Shown here: piece by piece, positions 8,047 to 17,533 of the stretch
Layout of the letters: every line of letters begins with the position of its first letter
How positions within the stretch are numbered: position 1 is the stretch's first letter
Origin: Motilimonas cestriensis
Lineage (GTDB): Bacteria; Pseudomonadota; Gammaproteobacteria; Enterobacterales; CBDFNC01
Assembly: GCF_021295315.1 (NCBI RefSeq)
Contig: NZ_JAIMJA010000008.1
Coordinates: forward strand, 1 to 64,000
Reading direction: 5' to 3'
Length of the DNA stretch: 64,000 bases
Program-made: the position numbers and the translations under genes
Notes under the pieces: model-generated
The model's database searches: none
The model's input: the letters and a program-made list of their open reading frames with translations, nothing else
What the model was told of the DNA's origin: nothing

Positions 8047-8802
8047 ATGAACATTTTTACCAATGGTAGGTTACTTTTTGCTTTGGTTTTAGTCTGCTAC
8101 AGTACGTTTTCTTGGGCTGATCTTGTTACCACCATCGCCAAAATTAAACCTTCTATTGTGGCTGTCGGTAGCTATCATCCTACTGGCAGTCCGCGTTCGG
8201 TGTTCAGTGGTACAGGGTTTGTAGTGGGTGACGGATCCTTAGTGGTCACTAACTATCATGTCGTCCCGAGCGATCTTAATCCTGCAAAGCGCGAGCAACT
8301 GGTTATTTTTGTTGGTAGGGGCAGTAAACCTAAAGTTTATGACGCTACGGTCATTGCCTCAGATCGGATACATGACTTAGCCGTCCTTAAAATAAAGGGC
8401 GTCAAACTGACACCGTTACGTTTAGGCAATGATAACGCAGTACAAGAAGGGCAGAGTGTTGCGTTTACGGGTTACCCGATTGGCGCCGTGTTAGGGCTAT
8501 ATGCCGCGACGCATACCGGGATCATTTCTGCTATCACCCCGATCGCAACCCCGCAAATTAGCAGTACGCAATTAACGCCACAAATGCTAAAGCAGCTGCG
8601 CAAACCTTATCAAGTGTTTCAATTGGATGCCACAGCCTATCCAGGCAACAGTGGCAGCCCTGTTTATGATACTGAAACCGGCCATGTGATAGGTGTGATT
8701 AACAAGGTGTTTATTCAAGGTTCAAGAGAAGCGGCGATCAGTAATCCGAGTGGTATTTCTTACGCCATTCCGATTCGTTATGCCAAGGCGTTACTGCAGT
8801 AA
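8047..8802 (+). CDS. Exported trypsin-like (S1C) serine protease
   Basis: A protein of about 251 residues with a signal peptide (FALVLVCYSTFSWA) and one trypsin-like domain. The catalytic triad is visible as His in TNYHVV, Asp in HDLAVLKI and Ser in YPGNSGSPVY. This resembles the protease domain of DegP/HtrA, but there is no PDZ domain, so it is a short form. It probably acts in the periplasm on misfolded or specific proteins. I start at ATG 8047 because the signal peptide begins there. A GTG at 8023 would add eight residues ahead of it. A terminator follows. Confidence 0.87.
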   Translation: MNIFTNGRLLFALVLVCYSTFSWADLVTTIAKIKPSIVAVGSYHPTGSPRSVFSGTGFVVGDGSLVVTNYHVVPSDLNPAKREQLVIFVGRGSKPKVYDATVIASDRIHDLAVLKIKGVKLTPLRLGNDNAVQEGQSVAFTGYPIGAVLGLYAATHTGIISAITPIATPQISSTQLTPQMLKQLRKPYQVFQLDATAYPGNSGSPVYDTETGHVIGVINKVFIQGSREAAISNPSGISYAIPIRYAKALLQ

Positions 8803-8825
8803 CTCGCGAGTTTTAGCGACCAATA

Positions 8826-8851
8826 AAAAAGGCTGCAGTGCAGCCTTTCTT
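8826..8851. terminator. Bidirectional terminator between protease gene and hslU
   Basis: A 9-bp stem (AAAGGCTGC / GCAGCCTTT) with a 3-base loop, flanked by A-rich sequence to the left and T-rich sequence to the right. It sits between the convergent protease gene and hslU and can serve both. Confidence 0.85.
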
Positions 8852-8866
8852 CATGCGCATAATAAA

Positions 8867-10201
8867 TTAAAGAATAAAGCGACTTAAGTCTTCGTTTTCT
8901 ACTAGATCGTCTAAGGCGTTAAATACGTAATCTTTATCAATCACGATACTGTCACCATCGCGCTCAGAAGCTTCATAAGATAAGCTTTCCATCAAGCGCT
9001 CCATCACCGTATGTAAGCGACGCGCCCCGATGTTTTCGGTTTTTTCATTAACGCGCCATGCTGCATCGGCAATGTGGTGGATGCCTTCTTCTGTGAACTC
9101 AATTTTTACGCCTTCCGTTGCCATTAATGCAACATATTGCGCGGTTAGTGAGGCATGAGGCTCAGTTAAAATGCGGACAAAGTCATTTGCTTTCAAAGCC
9201 TCTAACTCAACACGAATCGGTAGTCGGCCTTGTAGCTCAGGAATTAAATCAGACGGTTTAGCCACTTGGAAAGCCCCAGAAGCAATAAACAGAATGTGGT
9301 CGGTGCGGATCATACCGTGTTTAGTGCTTACTGTTGAGCCTTCCACTAATGGTAATAAATCGCGCTGCACACCTTCACGTGATACATCTGGGCCAGAGCT
9401 TTCACCGCGCTTACAAATCTTGTCGATCTCGTCGATAAACACAATGCCGTTATTCTCGGCGGCATAAATCGCCTTTTCTTTTAGTTCTTCAGGATTAATC
9501 AGCTTAGCGGCTTCTTCTTCCACTAGCGCTTTTAATGCTTCTTTCACTTTAAGCTTACGCTTTTTAGTGGTGTTATTACCTGATAGGTTTTGGAACATGC
9601 CTTGTAGCTGATTGGTCATTTCTTCCATGCCAGGAGGTGCCATGATCTCAACGCCCACTTGTGGCGCGGTCACATCAATCTCAATTTCTTTATCGTCCAG
9701 CTGGCCCTCGCGTAGTTTCTTACGGAACACTTGGCGCGCATGGCTATCTTCGGCCTTCTTGTCAGTTTCATCCCACGTGGTTTTAGCAGGCGGCAGCAAG
9801 GTATCTAGCACGCGCTCTTCGGCTTGCTCTTGCGCACGAAATTTCACTTTTTCCATTTCTTGTTCGCGCGTGATCTTCAACGCAACATCGGCTAAATCGC
9901 GAATAATGGTTTCAACTTCTTTACCTACATAGCCCACTTCGGTGAACTTAGTGGCTTCAACCTTTATAAAGGGAGCGTTTGCTAATTTAGCCAAGCGACG
10001 CGCAATCTCGGTTTTACCCACACCGGTTGGGCCGATCATTAAAATATTTTTTGGCGTCACTTCTTGGCGGATATCCGCGTCTAATTGCATACGGCGCCAG
10101 CGATTACGAAGAGCGATAGAAACGGCGCGCTTAGCTTTATCTTGACCAATAATATGAGCGTCTAGCTCACTCACAATTTCTCTTGGGGTCATTTCAGACA
10201 T
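8867..10201 (-). CDS. hslU: HslU, ATPase subunit of the HslVU protease
   Basis: HslU (444 residues, close to the E. coli length) is the AAA+ unfoldase that feeds substrates into the HslV peptidase in the cytoplasm. Walker A GPTGVGKT is at 57-64, the Walker [10 protein letters not shown] is near 253-262, and the GYVGKEVE pore motif follows the Walker A region. The helical I-domain lies between Walker A and B. The C terminus (EDLSRFIL) is the conserved tail that inserts into HslV. It lies 42 bases after hslV and is co-transcribed with it from a heat-shock promoter. Confidence 0.98.
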   Translation of the reverse strand: MSEMTPREIVSELDAHIIGQDKAKRAVSIALRNRWRRMQLDADIRQEVTPKNILMIGPTGVGKTEIARRLAKLANAPFIKVEATKFTEVGYVGKEVETIIRDLADVALKITREQEMEKVKFRAQEQAEERVLDTLLPPAKTTWDETDKKAEDSHARQVFRKKLREGQLDDKEIEIDVTAPQVGVEIMAPPGMEEMTNQLQGMFQNLSGNNTTKKRKLKVKEALKALVEEEAAKLINPEELKEKAIYAAENNGIVFIDEIDKICKRGESSGPDVSREGVQRDLLPLVEGSTVSTKHGMIRTDHILFIASGAFQVAKPSDLIPELQGRLPIRVELEALKANDFVRILTEPHASLTAQYVALMATEGVKIEFTEEGIHHIADAAWRVNEKTENIGARRLHTVMERLMESLSYEASERDGDSIVIDKDYVFNALDDLVENEDLSRFIL

Positions 10202-10243
10202 AATATTAATCCTGTCTAGGTGTCAGATTGCTGACAAAATGGG

Positions 10244-10768
10244 TTAGTAGTCCAGCACTTCAACGGTCTGGTTAGTATTAGTAAAGACACAGATGTTGCC
10301 GGCAATGGTCAGGGCTTTTTCAACAATCACATCGGCATCTAACTCGGTATTTTCTAATAGGGCAAGGGCGGCTGATTGGGCATAAGCACCACCAGAGCCG
10401 ATGGCAATTAAGTCGTGCTCAGGCTGCACCACATCGCCATTACCAGTAATAATGTAAGACTTATCTTTATCGGCTACGGCTAGTAACGCTTCTAATTTAC
10501 GCAGCATACGGTCGGTGCGCCAATCTTTGGCTAGCTCTACCGCGGCGCGCTCTAAATGGCCTTGGTGGGCTTGTAGTTTGGCTTCAAAGCGTTCTAAAAG
10601 CGTGAAGGCATCTGCAGTGCCACCGGCGAAACCAGCCAGTACTTGGCCATTATATAAACGGTGAACTTTACGTGCGTTGCCTTTCATTACGGTATTGCCA
10701 AGGGATACTTGGCCATCGCCACCTATTACAACTTTATTACCACGGCGAACTGAAACTATCGTAGTCAC
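10244..10768 (-). CDS. hslV: HslV, peptidase subunit of the HslVU protease
   Basis: HslV (174 residues) is a proteasome-like threonine peptidase. After removal of the first Met the N-terminal Thr is the nucleophile. I therefore choose the GTG at 10768, which gives M-T-T-I-V-S-V as in E. coli. The in-frame ATG at 10780 would put four extra residues before the Thr, and its bases contribute to the GAGG ribosome site seven to eight bases before the GTG. Conserved motifs [27 protein letters not shown] and the C-terminal [10 protein letters not shown] region are present. The gene leads the hslVU operon. Confidence 0.97.
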   Translation of the reverse strand: MTTIVSVRRGNKVVIGGDGQVSLGNTVMKGNARKVHRLYNGQVLAGFAGGTADAFTLLERFEAKLQAHQGHLERAAVELAKDWRTDRMLRKLEALLAVADKDKSYIITGNGDVVQPEHDLIAIGSGGAYAQSAALALLENTELDADVIVEKALTIAGNICVFTNTNQTVEVLDY

Positions 10769-10818
10769 GGGATACCTCATCAGTATTCAAGCGCAAGTTA
10801 ACTTGCAAGATAAAACTA

Positions 10819-10847
10819 AGATGGGGGAGAGGATCACGCTTTTCAAG
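10819..10847 (-). promoter_or_regulatory. Sigma-32 (RpoH) heat-shock promoter of hslVU
   Basis: Reading the minus strand, CTTGAAA (10847-10841) is followed after 14 bases by CCCCAT (10826-10821) and then CT. This matches the RpoH consensus (CTTGAAA, 13-15 bases, CCCCATNT) almost perfectly. It lies about 50 bases before the hslV start, as expected, since hslVU is a classic RpoH operon. Confidence 0.92.
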
Positions 10848-10868
10848 CACTATGGCTGTTTTTCGGGC

Positions 10869-10901
10869 TAAAAAAACTAAACCTCACACAAGGTGAGGTT
10901 T
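10869..10901 (-). terminator. Terminator of argS-ftsN
   Basis: On the minus strand, AAACCTCAC and GTGAGGTTT form a 9-bp stem with a 5-base loop, followed by AG and six or more T. It ends the argS-ftsN transcript just before the hslVU promoter. Confidence 0.9.
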
Positions 10902-10908
10902 GTTGGGG

Positions 10909-11487
10909 TTATTTTGGCAGGGGCCCTTGCCATTGCCAAATTTGACAGTTGCGAATTTTGGCGCGGGTAAGCTTATGAGAGTCGGTTTGCGCTAAGCGTT
11001 TGCGTTCATAAGGCCCTAAAACAACTTTATACCAAATACCATTTTTGCCTTCTGATCTACGAACTTGACTTTCGAGTCCTTGAAATGCAATTTTAGCTTT
11101 TAACGATTCGGCTTGGCCTTTATCTCTGAACGAACCACATTGCATTTGATAGGGGATGGCTGGTGGCGGATCGGCGGGCACATCAACCTCTACTTCTTTA
11201 TTTTCTAGCTGTTCGATGTAATCCCACTTTTCTTTGGGTTTTTCTGGTAGCGGTTTTTCAGCTGGTGTTTTTGCTTTTGGAGCTGGCGTTGCAATCACTT
11301 CTATTATCTCTGCATTATCAGCCGAGCCACTAATAGTATAAAGAAAGTAGCCAAACCCTGATAAAGCGATTACAGCGATGACGATTGCCACGATAGGCAA
11401 GCGGCTCGTTGGCGCCGATTTTGCGGGACCACGCTTAGCGTTAGTTTTCCGTTTTTGCGGTTGGTTACGCACGTAGTCCCTTGCCAT
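10909..11487 (-). CDS. ftsN: Cell-division protein FtsN (SPOR domain)
   Basis: A 192-residue bitopic membrane protein. The short basic cytoplasmic N terminus ([14 protein letters not shown]) matches the FtsN start. One transmembrane segment lies at about 31-51, followed by a Pro/Lys/Glu-rich periplasmic linker. The C-terminal SPOR domain (about 112-190; YQMQCGSFRDKGQAESL, GIWYKVVLGPY) binds denuded glycan at the septum. FtsN activates septal peptidoglycan synthesis late in division. It is shorter than the E. coli protein (319) because the linker is short. Its start overlaps the argS stop by one base, and its position before hslVU matches related genomes. Confidence 0.93.
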   Translation of the reverse strand: MARDYVRNQPQKRKTNAKRGPAKSAPTSRLPIVAIVIAVIALSGFGYFLYTISGSADNAEIIEVIATPAPKAKTPAEKPLPEKPKEKWDYIEQLENKEVEVDVPADPPPAIPYQMQCGSFRDKGQAESLKAKIAFQGLESQVRRSEGKNGIWYKVVLGPYERKRLAQTDSHKLTRAKIRNCQIWQWQGPLPK

Positions 11488-13235
11488 TACATACGCTCCA
11501 GCGTGTTAATGCCTAATAAGCTTAAACCTTGTTTTAAGGTTCTGGCGGTAAGCCAAGCCAGTTTCAAACGGCTTTGCTTTTGTGCTTCAGTTTCCGCTTT
11601 CAGGATTGGACACGCTTCGTAGAAACTTGAGAATAAACCTGCGAGTTCGTATAGGTAGTTACACAGTAAATGCGGGTAACCTAAACGTGCAACGCTAGTG
11701 ATCACCTCATTAAACTGCACCAGCTTACTGGCTAGATCGAGCTCTTTTTCGTGCTCTAATAGGACACTGCCAGTTAGTTCACTTGCGTTCACCTCTGCTT
11801 TTTCAAACACACTAGCAACACGGGTGTAAGCGTATAGCAAGTAAGGGGCAGTGTTACCTTCAAAGCTAAGCATTTGGTCAAAGCTGAACATGTAATCACT
11901 GGTGCGATTTTTGGATAGATCGGCGTATTTCACCGAGGCGATCCCCACTACGTCAGCAATATTACGCAGATCTTGTTCAGCCATGTCTGGGTTTTTCGAC
12001 TTCACCAAATCGTAAGCACGGTTTTGCGCTTCGGTTAGCAAATCAGCCAGTTTCGCTACTGTGCCCGAGCGAGTTTTAAACGGCTTGCCGTCTTCGCCCA
12101 TAACAGTACCAAATGGCATATGCTCTAAGCTGGTTGCTGGTTTTACAAAACCGGCGTTACGCGCGACGGTAAAGACTTGTTGGAAATGTAAGCCTTGGCG
12201 CGCATCAACAAAGTACAATACACGGTCAGCATTGAGTTCGCGCTGACGGTAGCGCATCGCGGCTAAATCGGTGGTGGCATATAAAAAGCCGCCATCTTTC
12301 TTTTGAATGATGACTGGTAGCGGATCACCGTCTTTATTTTTGAATTCGTCAAGGAACACACATTTGGCGCCTTGGTCTTCTTTTAATAAGCCAGCTTGGT
12401 CTAAATCGGCGACTACTTGGTTAAGATCATCATTATAAGCACTTTCACCACGTACATCTGCGCGGGTTAGGCTTACACCTAAACGGTCGTAAGTTTCTTG
12501 ACAGTGTGACAGGCTGACCTCGTTAAACTCGCGCCATAACTGGTTACAGTGCTCGTCACCGCTTTGCAGTTCCACCACTAAGTTACGTGCACGGGTAGCG
12601 AATGCTTCTGATTCATCAAAACGTTGCTTGGCGGCGCGATAAAACACCTCTAAATTAGACAGGTTTGAATTAATCTCTTGGCCTTTGGCTTGTAGCTCTT
12701 CCATGTAGGCGAGCAACATGCCAAATTGTGTGCCCCAGTCGCCAACGTGGTTTTGGCGTACTAGCTTATGGCCTTGGAATTCTAAAGTGCGCGTTACGGC
12801 ATCGCCAATGATCGATGAACGCAAATGACCTACGTGCATCTCTTTCGCGAGGTTGGGCGATGAATAATCGACCACGATGGTTTGGGGATCAGCTATTGGC
12901 TCGATGCCTAAACGTGGGTCGATTAACGCAGCCTCAACTTGTTCAACCAGCCATAGCGGATTAAGAAAAAAGTTGATAAAACCCGGGCCAGCGATGTCGA
13001 CTTTAGTCACTAAGCTTGACTCAGGTAAATTATCAATAATCAGTTGCGCCAGTTCACGTGGATTTTTCCCTGCTGCTTTTGACAACATCATGGCAAGGTT
13101 AGTGGCCAAATCACCGTGAGATTTATCTTTGGTTCGGTCTACTTGAACGCGTGGCTGTGCATCTGCAGGGATTATGCCTTGTTGCTTTAAGGATGCGACT
13201 GTTTGCTCGAGTAGTTGTTGAAGTTGCACTTTCAT
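11487..13235 (-). CDS. argS: Arginyl-tRNA synthetase
   Basis: A 582-residue class I synthetase that charges tRNA-Arg. The N-terminal Add-1 domain (about 1-110) recognises the tRNA elbow. [17 protein letters not shown] contains the HIGH-type signature HVGH (134-137). The Rossmann core includes [10 protein letters not shown] and [12 protein letters not shown]. The C-terminal DALR anticodon domain ends in the typical GINTLERM. No canonical KMSKS is seen, which is normal for many ArgRS. It forms an overlapping pair with ftsN. Confidence 0.98.
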   Translation of the reverse strand: MKVQLQQLLEQTVASLKQQGIIPADAQPRVQVDRTKDKSHGDLATNLAMMLSKAAGKNPRELAQLIIDNLPESSLVTKVDIAGPGFINFFLNPLWLVEQVEAALIDPRLGIEPIADPQTIVVDYSSPNLAKEMHVGHLRSSIIGDAVTRTLEFQGHKLVRQNHVGDWGTQFGMLLAYMEELQAKGQEINSNLSNLEVFYRAAKQRFDESEAFATRARNLVVELQSGDEHCNQLWREFNEVSLSHCQETYDRLGVSLTRADVRGESAYNDDLNQVVADLDQAGLLKEDQGAKCVFLDEFKNKDGDPLPVIIQKKDGGFLYATTDLAAMRYRQRELNADRVLYFVDARQGLHFQQVFTVARNAGFVKPATSLEHMPFGTVMGEDGKPFKTRSGTVAKLADLLTEAQNRAYDLVKSKNPDMAEQDLRNIADVVGIASVKYADLSKNRTSDYMFSFDQMLSFEGNTAPYLLYAYTRVASVFEKAEVNASELTGSVLLEHEKELDLASKLVQFNEVITSVARLGYPHLLCNYLYELAGLFSSFYEACPILKAETEAQKQSRLKLAWLTARTLKQGLSLLGINTLERM

Positions 13236-13355
13236 TCAGTATGACCGCCGATATATCTGAGACTATTAAAAATTGAGTGTCAGATTTTAACGTGTCTCGG
13301 CCATGAAAACCAGAACGGAAATGGGCTTAGCACGCCGATAACCTCGCCTAACGAA

Positions 13356-15551
13356 CTAAATAAAATCAGTGGGGTCGATATCTAATGACCAGCGTACTTT
13401 AATGCCCGATTTTAATTTCTCGACTTGTTCCATACATGAGCTGAGCAGGCCGGCGATTAAGGCGCGATTGGGCGCTTGAATTAACAGTTGAAAGCGATAT
13501 TTGCCGGCGCGACGTTCCATGATTGCTGGCATTGGGCCGATTAATTCTATTTGCTTATACTGCTCGGTATAGCCACTAAATATTTGCTTCACTTGTTGTA
13601 AGAATGTTTCCGGCATATTGGCGTAAGTCGCTTCAGCGCGAAACAAAGCTTGAAATGAAAAAGGCGGTAAGAGTGCATCTTGACGCTCGGAAAGGGCGCT
13701 GCGAGCAAAGTCTTGATAGCCATTATTGACTAGATCTTGCAGTAAATAATGATCGGGATGGTGGCTTTGCAAGACTACTTGGCCGGGTTTACTGGCACGA
13801 CCCGCTCGTCCTGCCACTTGAGTGAATAATTGCGCGAGTTTTTCTGCGGCGCGAAAATCAGAGCTAAACAGCGAGCTATCCACGTCTAAAATGCCTACTA
13901 GGGTAACATCAGGAAAGTGATGGCCCTTGGCTAACATCTGCGTGCCGATGAGAATCTGATATTCGCCACTTTGAATGCCATCGAGGTAGTTTTCTAAACT
14001 GCCTTTGCGTCTGGTGCTATCACGATCAATTCGCACCGCTTTATATTGGCTAAATACTTCCGCTAAGGTTTCTTCAAGTTGCTCGGTGCCAACGCCAGCG
14101 CCAAGTAATTGCGTTGAGCCGCAATCTTCACATTGGTGCGGCACTGGGCGATGGCTATTGCAGTGGTGACAAATCATTGCATTATCACTTTGATGCCAAG
14201 TGTAAAAAGCATCGCAGCGCTGACATTTTGCCAGCCAACCACATTCATGGCATAGCAGGGCAGGGGCGTAGCCGCGACGATTTAAAAACAGCATCACCTG
14301 ATTACCTTGTTTGAGATGTTTATGCATTAACTCAATCAATTGTGGTGATAGGCCCGAATTTAATCGTACATTTTTAATGTCCTGCAAATAATGCCGGGCA
14401 TGCTGGGCATTACCCGCCCGCTCTTTTAAGCTCAGATGATGATACTTATTGCTTAAGGCGTTATTTAAGCTCTCAAGGGAAGGGGTAGCAGAGCCGAGCA
14501 CAATGGGAATTTTTTCACGCATGGCGCGCATCACCGCTAAGTCGCGAGCGTGATAACGAAAAAAGTCTTGTTGTTTAAACGAGGTATCATGCTCTTCATC
14601 AATAATGATAATGCCGGGTTTCAGCATGGGGGTAAAAATGGCGCTACGAGTACCAATCACAATGGCGGCACTACCGGCGCGGCCGTGAAGCCAAGTATCA
14701 AGGCGCTCGCGATCGGTCAGCTCGGAATGCACCATAAAAATGGGCACATTAAAGCGCGCTTTAAAACGCGAAACCGTCTGTGGTGTCAGCCCTATCTCGG
14801 GTACCAGTACCAATGCTTGCTTACCTTGCTCAAGTACATGCTCTATTAAGTTGAGGTAAACCTCGGTTTTACCGCTGCCGGTGACCCCTTCTAACAAATA
14901 GCAGCCAAATGCCTCTTTATTACTAATTGCGGCCACGGCGATGGCTTGTTCGGTATTGAGTTCAGGCTTTTGTTGCTGCAGGGAAAATTGCTCAGGCCAG
15001 TTATTTTGATACTGCGGTTGTTGGGGGATTTTCTCGGCAAGGTTCTTCTTCGCTAATGCATTGAGCGTGGCGGACGTGACGTCTGCTGTGGTGAGCTCTG
15101 CGCTGGTAAGAGGTTTACCCTTGAGCAAGGCCCATGCGGCTAATTGCTTTGGGCTGCGGCTAAAGTCTTGTTGTGTTGCATCCTGTCCGGCAGCCGTGAG
15201 TTGCCATGCCGATAATGGTTTAAGGCTATCGGGCTCACCTTGTTTTAATAAGGTAGGGATAGCTTGAGCAATAACATCACCAATAGGGTGGTGATAGTAA
15301 GCACTGGCCCATTGAAATAATTGCAATAATTGCGGCGTGATAATCGGCGCATCATCCAAAATCTCATTCACCGCTTTGAGCTTGTTTAAATCAAACTCGC
15401 TGGTGGTTTTAACGTCAATGACTAAGCCAATTTTGTCGCCACTGCGAAACGGCACCTTAACTCGACAACCGACTTGGGTTTGCAGCCCCTCTGGCAGTAA
15501 ATAGTCAAAGCTGCGGCGCAGTGGAACGGGCAAGGCAATAGTACAAATCAT
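13356..15551 (-). CDS. priA: Primosomal helicase PriA
   Basis: PriA (731 residues, E. coli 732) restarts collapsed replication forks. The DNA-binding N terminus (IALPVPLRRSFDYLLPEG) starts at the ATG at 15551, matching the E. coli start. The longer frame to 15695 adds 48 residues unlike PriA. Walker A is GVTGSGKTE and the DEAH-type box is IIDEEH. Two zinc clusters are formed by eight cysteines (CHECGWLAKCQRC and CHHCN...CEDCG), and motif VI is QVAGRAGRA. The gene diverges from rpmE. Confidence 0.97.
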   Translation of the reverse strand: MICTIALPVPLRRSFDYLLPEGLQTQVGCRVKVPFRSGDKIGLVIDVKTTSEFDLNKLKAVNEILDDAPIITPQLLQLFQWASAYYHHPIGDVIAQAIPTLLKQGEPDSLKPLSAWQLTAAGQDATQQDFSRSPKQLAAWALLKGKPLTSAELTTADVTSATLNALAKKNLAEKIPQQPQYQNNWPEQFSLQQQKPELNTEQAIAVAAISNKEAFGCYLLEGVTGSGKTEVYLNLIEHVLEQGKQALVLVPEIGLTPQTVSRFKARFNVPIFMVHSELTDRERLDTWLHGRAGSAAIVIGTRSAIFTPMLKPGIIIIDEEHDTSFKQQDFFRYHARDLAVMRAMREKIPIVLGSATPSLESLNNALSNKYHHLSLKERAGNAQHARHYLQDIKNVRLNSGLSPQLIELMHKHLKQGNQVMLFLNRRGYAPALLCHECGWLAKCQRCDAFYTWHQSDNAMICHHCNSHRPVPHQCEDCGSTQLLGAGVGTEQLEETLAEVFSQYKAVRIDRDSTRRKGSLENYLDGIQSGEYQILIGTQMLAKGHHFPDVTLVGILDVDSSLFSSDFRAAEKLAQLFTQVAGRAGRASKPGQVVLQSHHPDHYLLQDLVNNGYQDFARSALSERQDALLPPFSFQALFRAEATYANMPETFLQQVKQIFSGYTEQYKQIELIGPMPAIMERRAGKYRFQLLIQAPNRALIAGLLSSCMEQVEKLKSGIKVRWSLDIDPTDFI

Positions 15552-15680
15552 GATTAACCAGCGTGAACAACATAAAGGCCTAGTGTAACGGCAAGCGGGA
15601 TAAAATAAGAGTGCAAATATCGCAAAGCAATGCTTGCTCGTGCGCAACTGATGGATTATTATTCGCACCCTAAATTTCGC

Positions 15681-15695
15681 GTGCATTAAATGCAC
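15681..15695. promoter_or_regulatory. 15-bp perfect palindrome between priA and rpmE
   Basis: GTGCATTAAATGCAC is a perfect inverted repeat around a central A, located 68-82 bases before the rpmE start in the divergent priA/rpmE region. It could be an operator or a small leader hairpin. I do not recognise it as the site of a known regulator. Confidence 0.5.
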
Positions 15696-15762
15696 TCTAT
15701 CAATAACGTGTGGTATCTGAAAAATAGATCAGATGGCGACGCGGCCTAAAGAGGTTATCCCT

Positions 15763-15975
15763 ATGAAAGCTGGTATCCACCCAGAATACAAAGAAATTTC
15801 AGCAACTTGTTCTTGCGGCAACGTGATCACAACTAAGTCTACAGTTGGTAAAGATCTAACACTAGACGTATGTGGTGCATGTCACCCATTCTACACTGGT
15901 ACTCAACGTGTTGTTGATACTGGCGGTCGTGTTGACAAGTTCAAAAAACGTTTTGCAGTACTTGGCAAAAAATAA
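15763..15975 (+). CDS. rpmE: Ribosomal protein L31, zinc-binding form
   Basis: L31 (70 residues) of the large ribosomal subunit. Four cysteines (C16, C18, C37, C40 in TCSCGN and VCGACH) mark the zinc-binding form. KFKKRF near the end is typical. I start at ATG 15763, giving the conserved MKAGIHPEY, and the ten upstream in-frame codons are not part of the family. AGAGG precedes the start. A strong terminator follows directly, so it is monocistronic. Confidence 0.97.
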   Translation: MKAGIHPEYKEISATCSCGNVITTKSTVGKDLTLDVCGACHPFYTGTQRVVDTGGRVDKFKKRFAVLGKK

Positions 15976-15994
15976 GCCTGCAAAAAGTTTGAAT

Positions 15995-16019
15995 AAAGGC
16001 GCCGATGGCGCCTTTTTTT
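15995..16019 (+). terminator. rpmE terminator
   Basis: A 9-bp GC-rich stem (AAAGGCGCC / GGCGCCTTT) with a 3-base loop and a run of seven T, about 20 bases after rpmE. Confidence 0.92.
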
Positions 16020-16186
16020 ATGCCTGTGATTTATCTGGCTCGATTATTTTTAACAACTGTTCACTATTTTAGCGTTTGGTTCAGTCTGCATTGTTTTTAC
16101 TGGGAATTGGGTCAATACTTGACTATTATCACACTTTCTTCATAAAACTCTTTATTTTTTAAAAACAGGATATTGGACCTATCATC

Positions 16187-17428
16187 ATGACAGATGCGCG
16201 CCAGCAAGCTCTTGATTACCACGCTTTGCCAACACCAGGCAAAATCAGTATTGAATTAACCAAGCCCGCCGAAACAGCAAAAGATCTCGCATTGGCTTAT
16301 AGCCCAGGTGTGGCTGAGCCGGTTAAAGAAATTGCCATGAATCCAGATGAGGTTTATCGCTATACCGGGAAAGGGAATTTAGTTGCGGTAATCACTAACG
16401 GCAGTGCTATTTTGGGCTTAGGCAATTTAGGCCCCTTAGCTTCTAAACCAGTAATGGAAGGTAAGGCGCTATTGTTTAAGCGCTTTGCCGGTATCGACTC
16501 GATAGATATTGAAGTGAAGCATCGCACCGCAGAAGAGTTTGTGAATACCGTGGCTAATATTGCTGACACCTTTGGTGGTATCAATTTAGAAGATATTAAA
16601 GCGCCTGAGTGTTTTGAGATTGAAAAAGCGCTGATCCAACGTTGCAGTATCCCAGTGTTTCATGACGACCAACATGGCACGGCAATTGTGACTGCGGCGG
16701 GGATGATTAACGCGCTTGAAATTCAAGGCAAAGATATTTCGGAATCGACCATAGTGTGTATGGGCGCCGGCGCGGCTGCGATAGCTTGTATGGAATTACT
16801 GATTAAATGCGGCGCGGTGCGCGAAAAAATCTACATGCTTGATCGTAAAGGCGTGATCCACACTCGCCGTGAAGATCTCAACGAATATAAAAAACTGTTT
16901 GCTAACAACACCGATAAACGCACCTTAGAAGACGTGATTGCGGATGCTGATGTGTTTGTGGGTGTATCGGGTCCTGATGTGCTTCCTGCTGAAGCGGTGG
17001 CATTAATGGCGCCTAACCCGGTGATCTTTGCTTGTTCAAACCCTGATCCTGAAATTAAACCTGAGCTTGCCCACAGCGTACGTGATGATTTGATTATGGC
17101 CACTGGCCGCAGTGATTTTCCTAACCAAGTGAATAACGTGCTGTGCTTTCCTTTTATCTTCCGAGGAGCACTGGATGTGCGTGCTAAAGCCATTACCGAT
17201 GAGATGAAAGTAGCCGCTGTCCATGCCATTAGAGAGCTAGCCAAAGAGCCGGTTCCACAAGCGGTATTAGACGCCAGTGGTGTTTCTGAATTGAGCTTTG
17301 GCCGCGAATATATTATCCCTAAGCCGATGGATGCGAGGTTGTTACCTAAGGTCGCAAGAGCAGTTGCAGAAGCCGCCGTGGCATCGGGCGTGGCGCAGAT
17401 TGAATTGCCAGAGAATTATATGCTTTAA
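16187..17428 (+). CDS. Malic enzyme, short form (probably NADP-dependent)
   Basis: A 413-residue malic enzyme that oxidatively decarboxylates malate to pyruvate in the cytoplasm. The N-terminal malic domain contains AYSPGVAEPVKEI, YTGKGNLVAVITNGSAILGLG and PVFHDDQHGTAIV. The C-terminal Rossmann domain has VCMGAGAAAIAC. It matches the catalytic part of MaeB but lacks the roughly 330-residue phosphotransacetylase-like C-terminal domain of E. coli MaeB. The cofactor is not settled by the sequence. It is a single gene with its own terminator, and the window also carries mdh and acnB of the same pathway. Confidence 0.94.
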   Translation: MTDARQQALDYHALPTPGKISIELTKPAETAKDLALAYSPGVAEPVKEIAMNPDEVYRYTGKGNLVAVITNGSAILGLGNLGPLASKPVMEGKALLFKRFAGIDSIDIEVKHRTAEEFVNTVANIADTFGGINLEDIKAPECFEIEKALIQRCSIPVFHDDQHGTAIVTAAGMINALEIQGKDISESTIVCMGAGAAAIACMELLIKCGAVREKIYMLDRKGVIHTRREDLNEYKKLFANNTDKRTLEDVIADADVFVGVSGPDVLPAEAVALMAPNPVIFACSNPDPEIKPELAHSVRDDLIMATGRSDFPNQVNNVLCFPFIFRGALDVRAKAITDEMKVAAVHAIRELAKEPVPQAVLDASGVSELSFGREYIIPKPMDARLLPKVARAVAEAAVASGVAQIELPENYML

Positions 17429-17476
17429 GTCTTGGATGTGTTTATGAAGCGGAGCACTTCTTTGCTCTTATGAAAA

Positions 17477-17503
17477 AAAGCCCTTCAGTTGAAGGGCTTT
17501 TTG
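17477..17503. terminator. Bidirectional terminator
   Basis: An 11-bp stem (AAAGCCCTTCA / TGAAGGGCTTT) with a 2-base loop, A-run on the left and T-run on the right. It lies between the convergent malic enzyme gene and the lipoprotein gene and can end both transcripts. Confidence 0.92.
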
Positions 17504-17533
17504 TTTAGGGCGTAGGGCACTAACGGTTATTAA

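Noticed and set aside
12061-13119. Open frames antisense to argS
   Set aside because: Shadows of argS with low-complexity products and no recognisable domains.
11487-13235. Lack of a canonical KMSKS in ArgRS as a sign of decay
   Set aside because: Many arginyl-tRNA synthetases lack the canonical motif; the rest of the protein is full length and well conserved.
16360-17244. Long open frames antisense to the malic enzyme gene
   Set aside because: They overlap a well-supported gene, have no ribosome site or family motif, and are explained by codon bias of the sense gene.
16187-17428. Malic enzyme as a truncated MaeB
   Set aside because: Short malic enzymes of about 410 residues without the phosphotransacetylase-like domain are a normal form. 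The stop is followed by a clean terminator and no remnant of the missing domain is seen.
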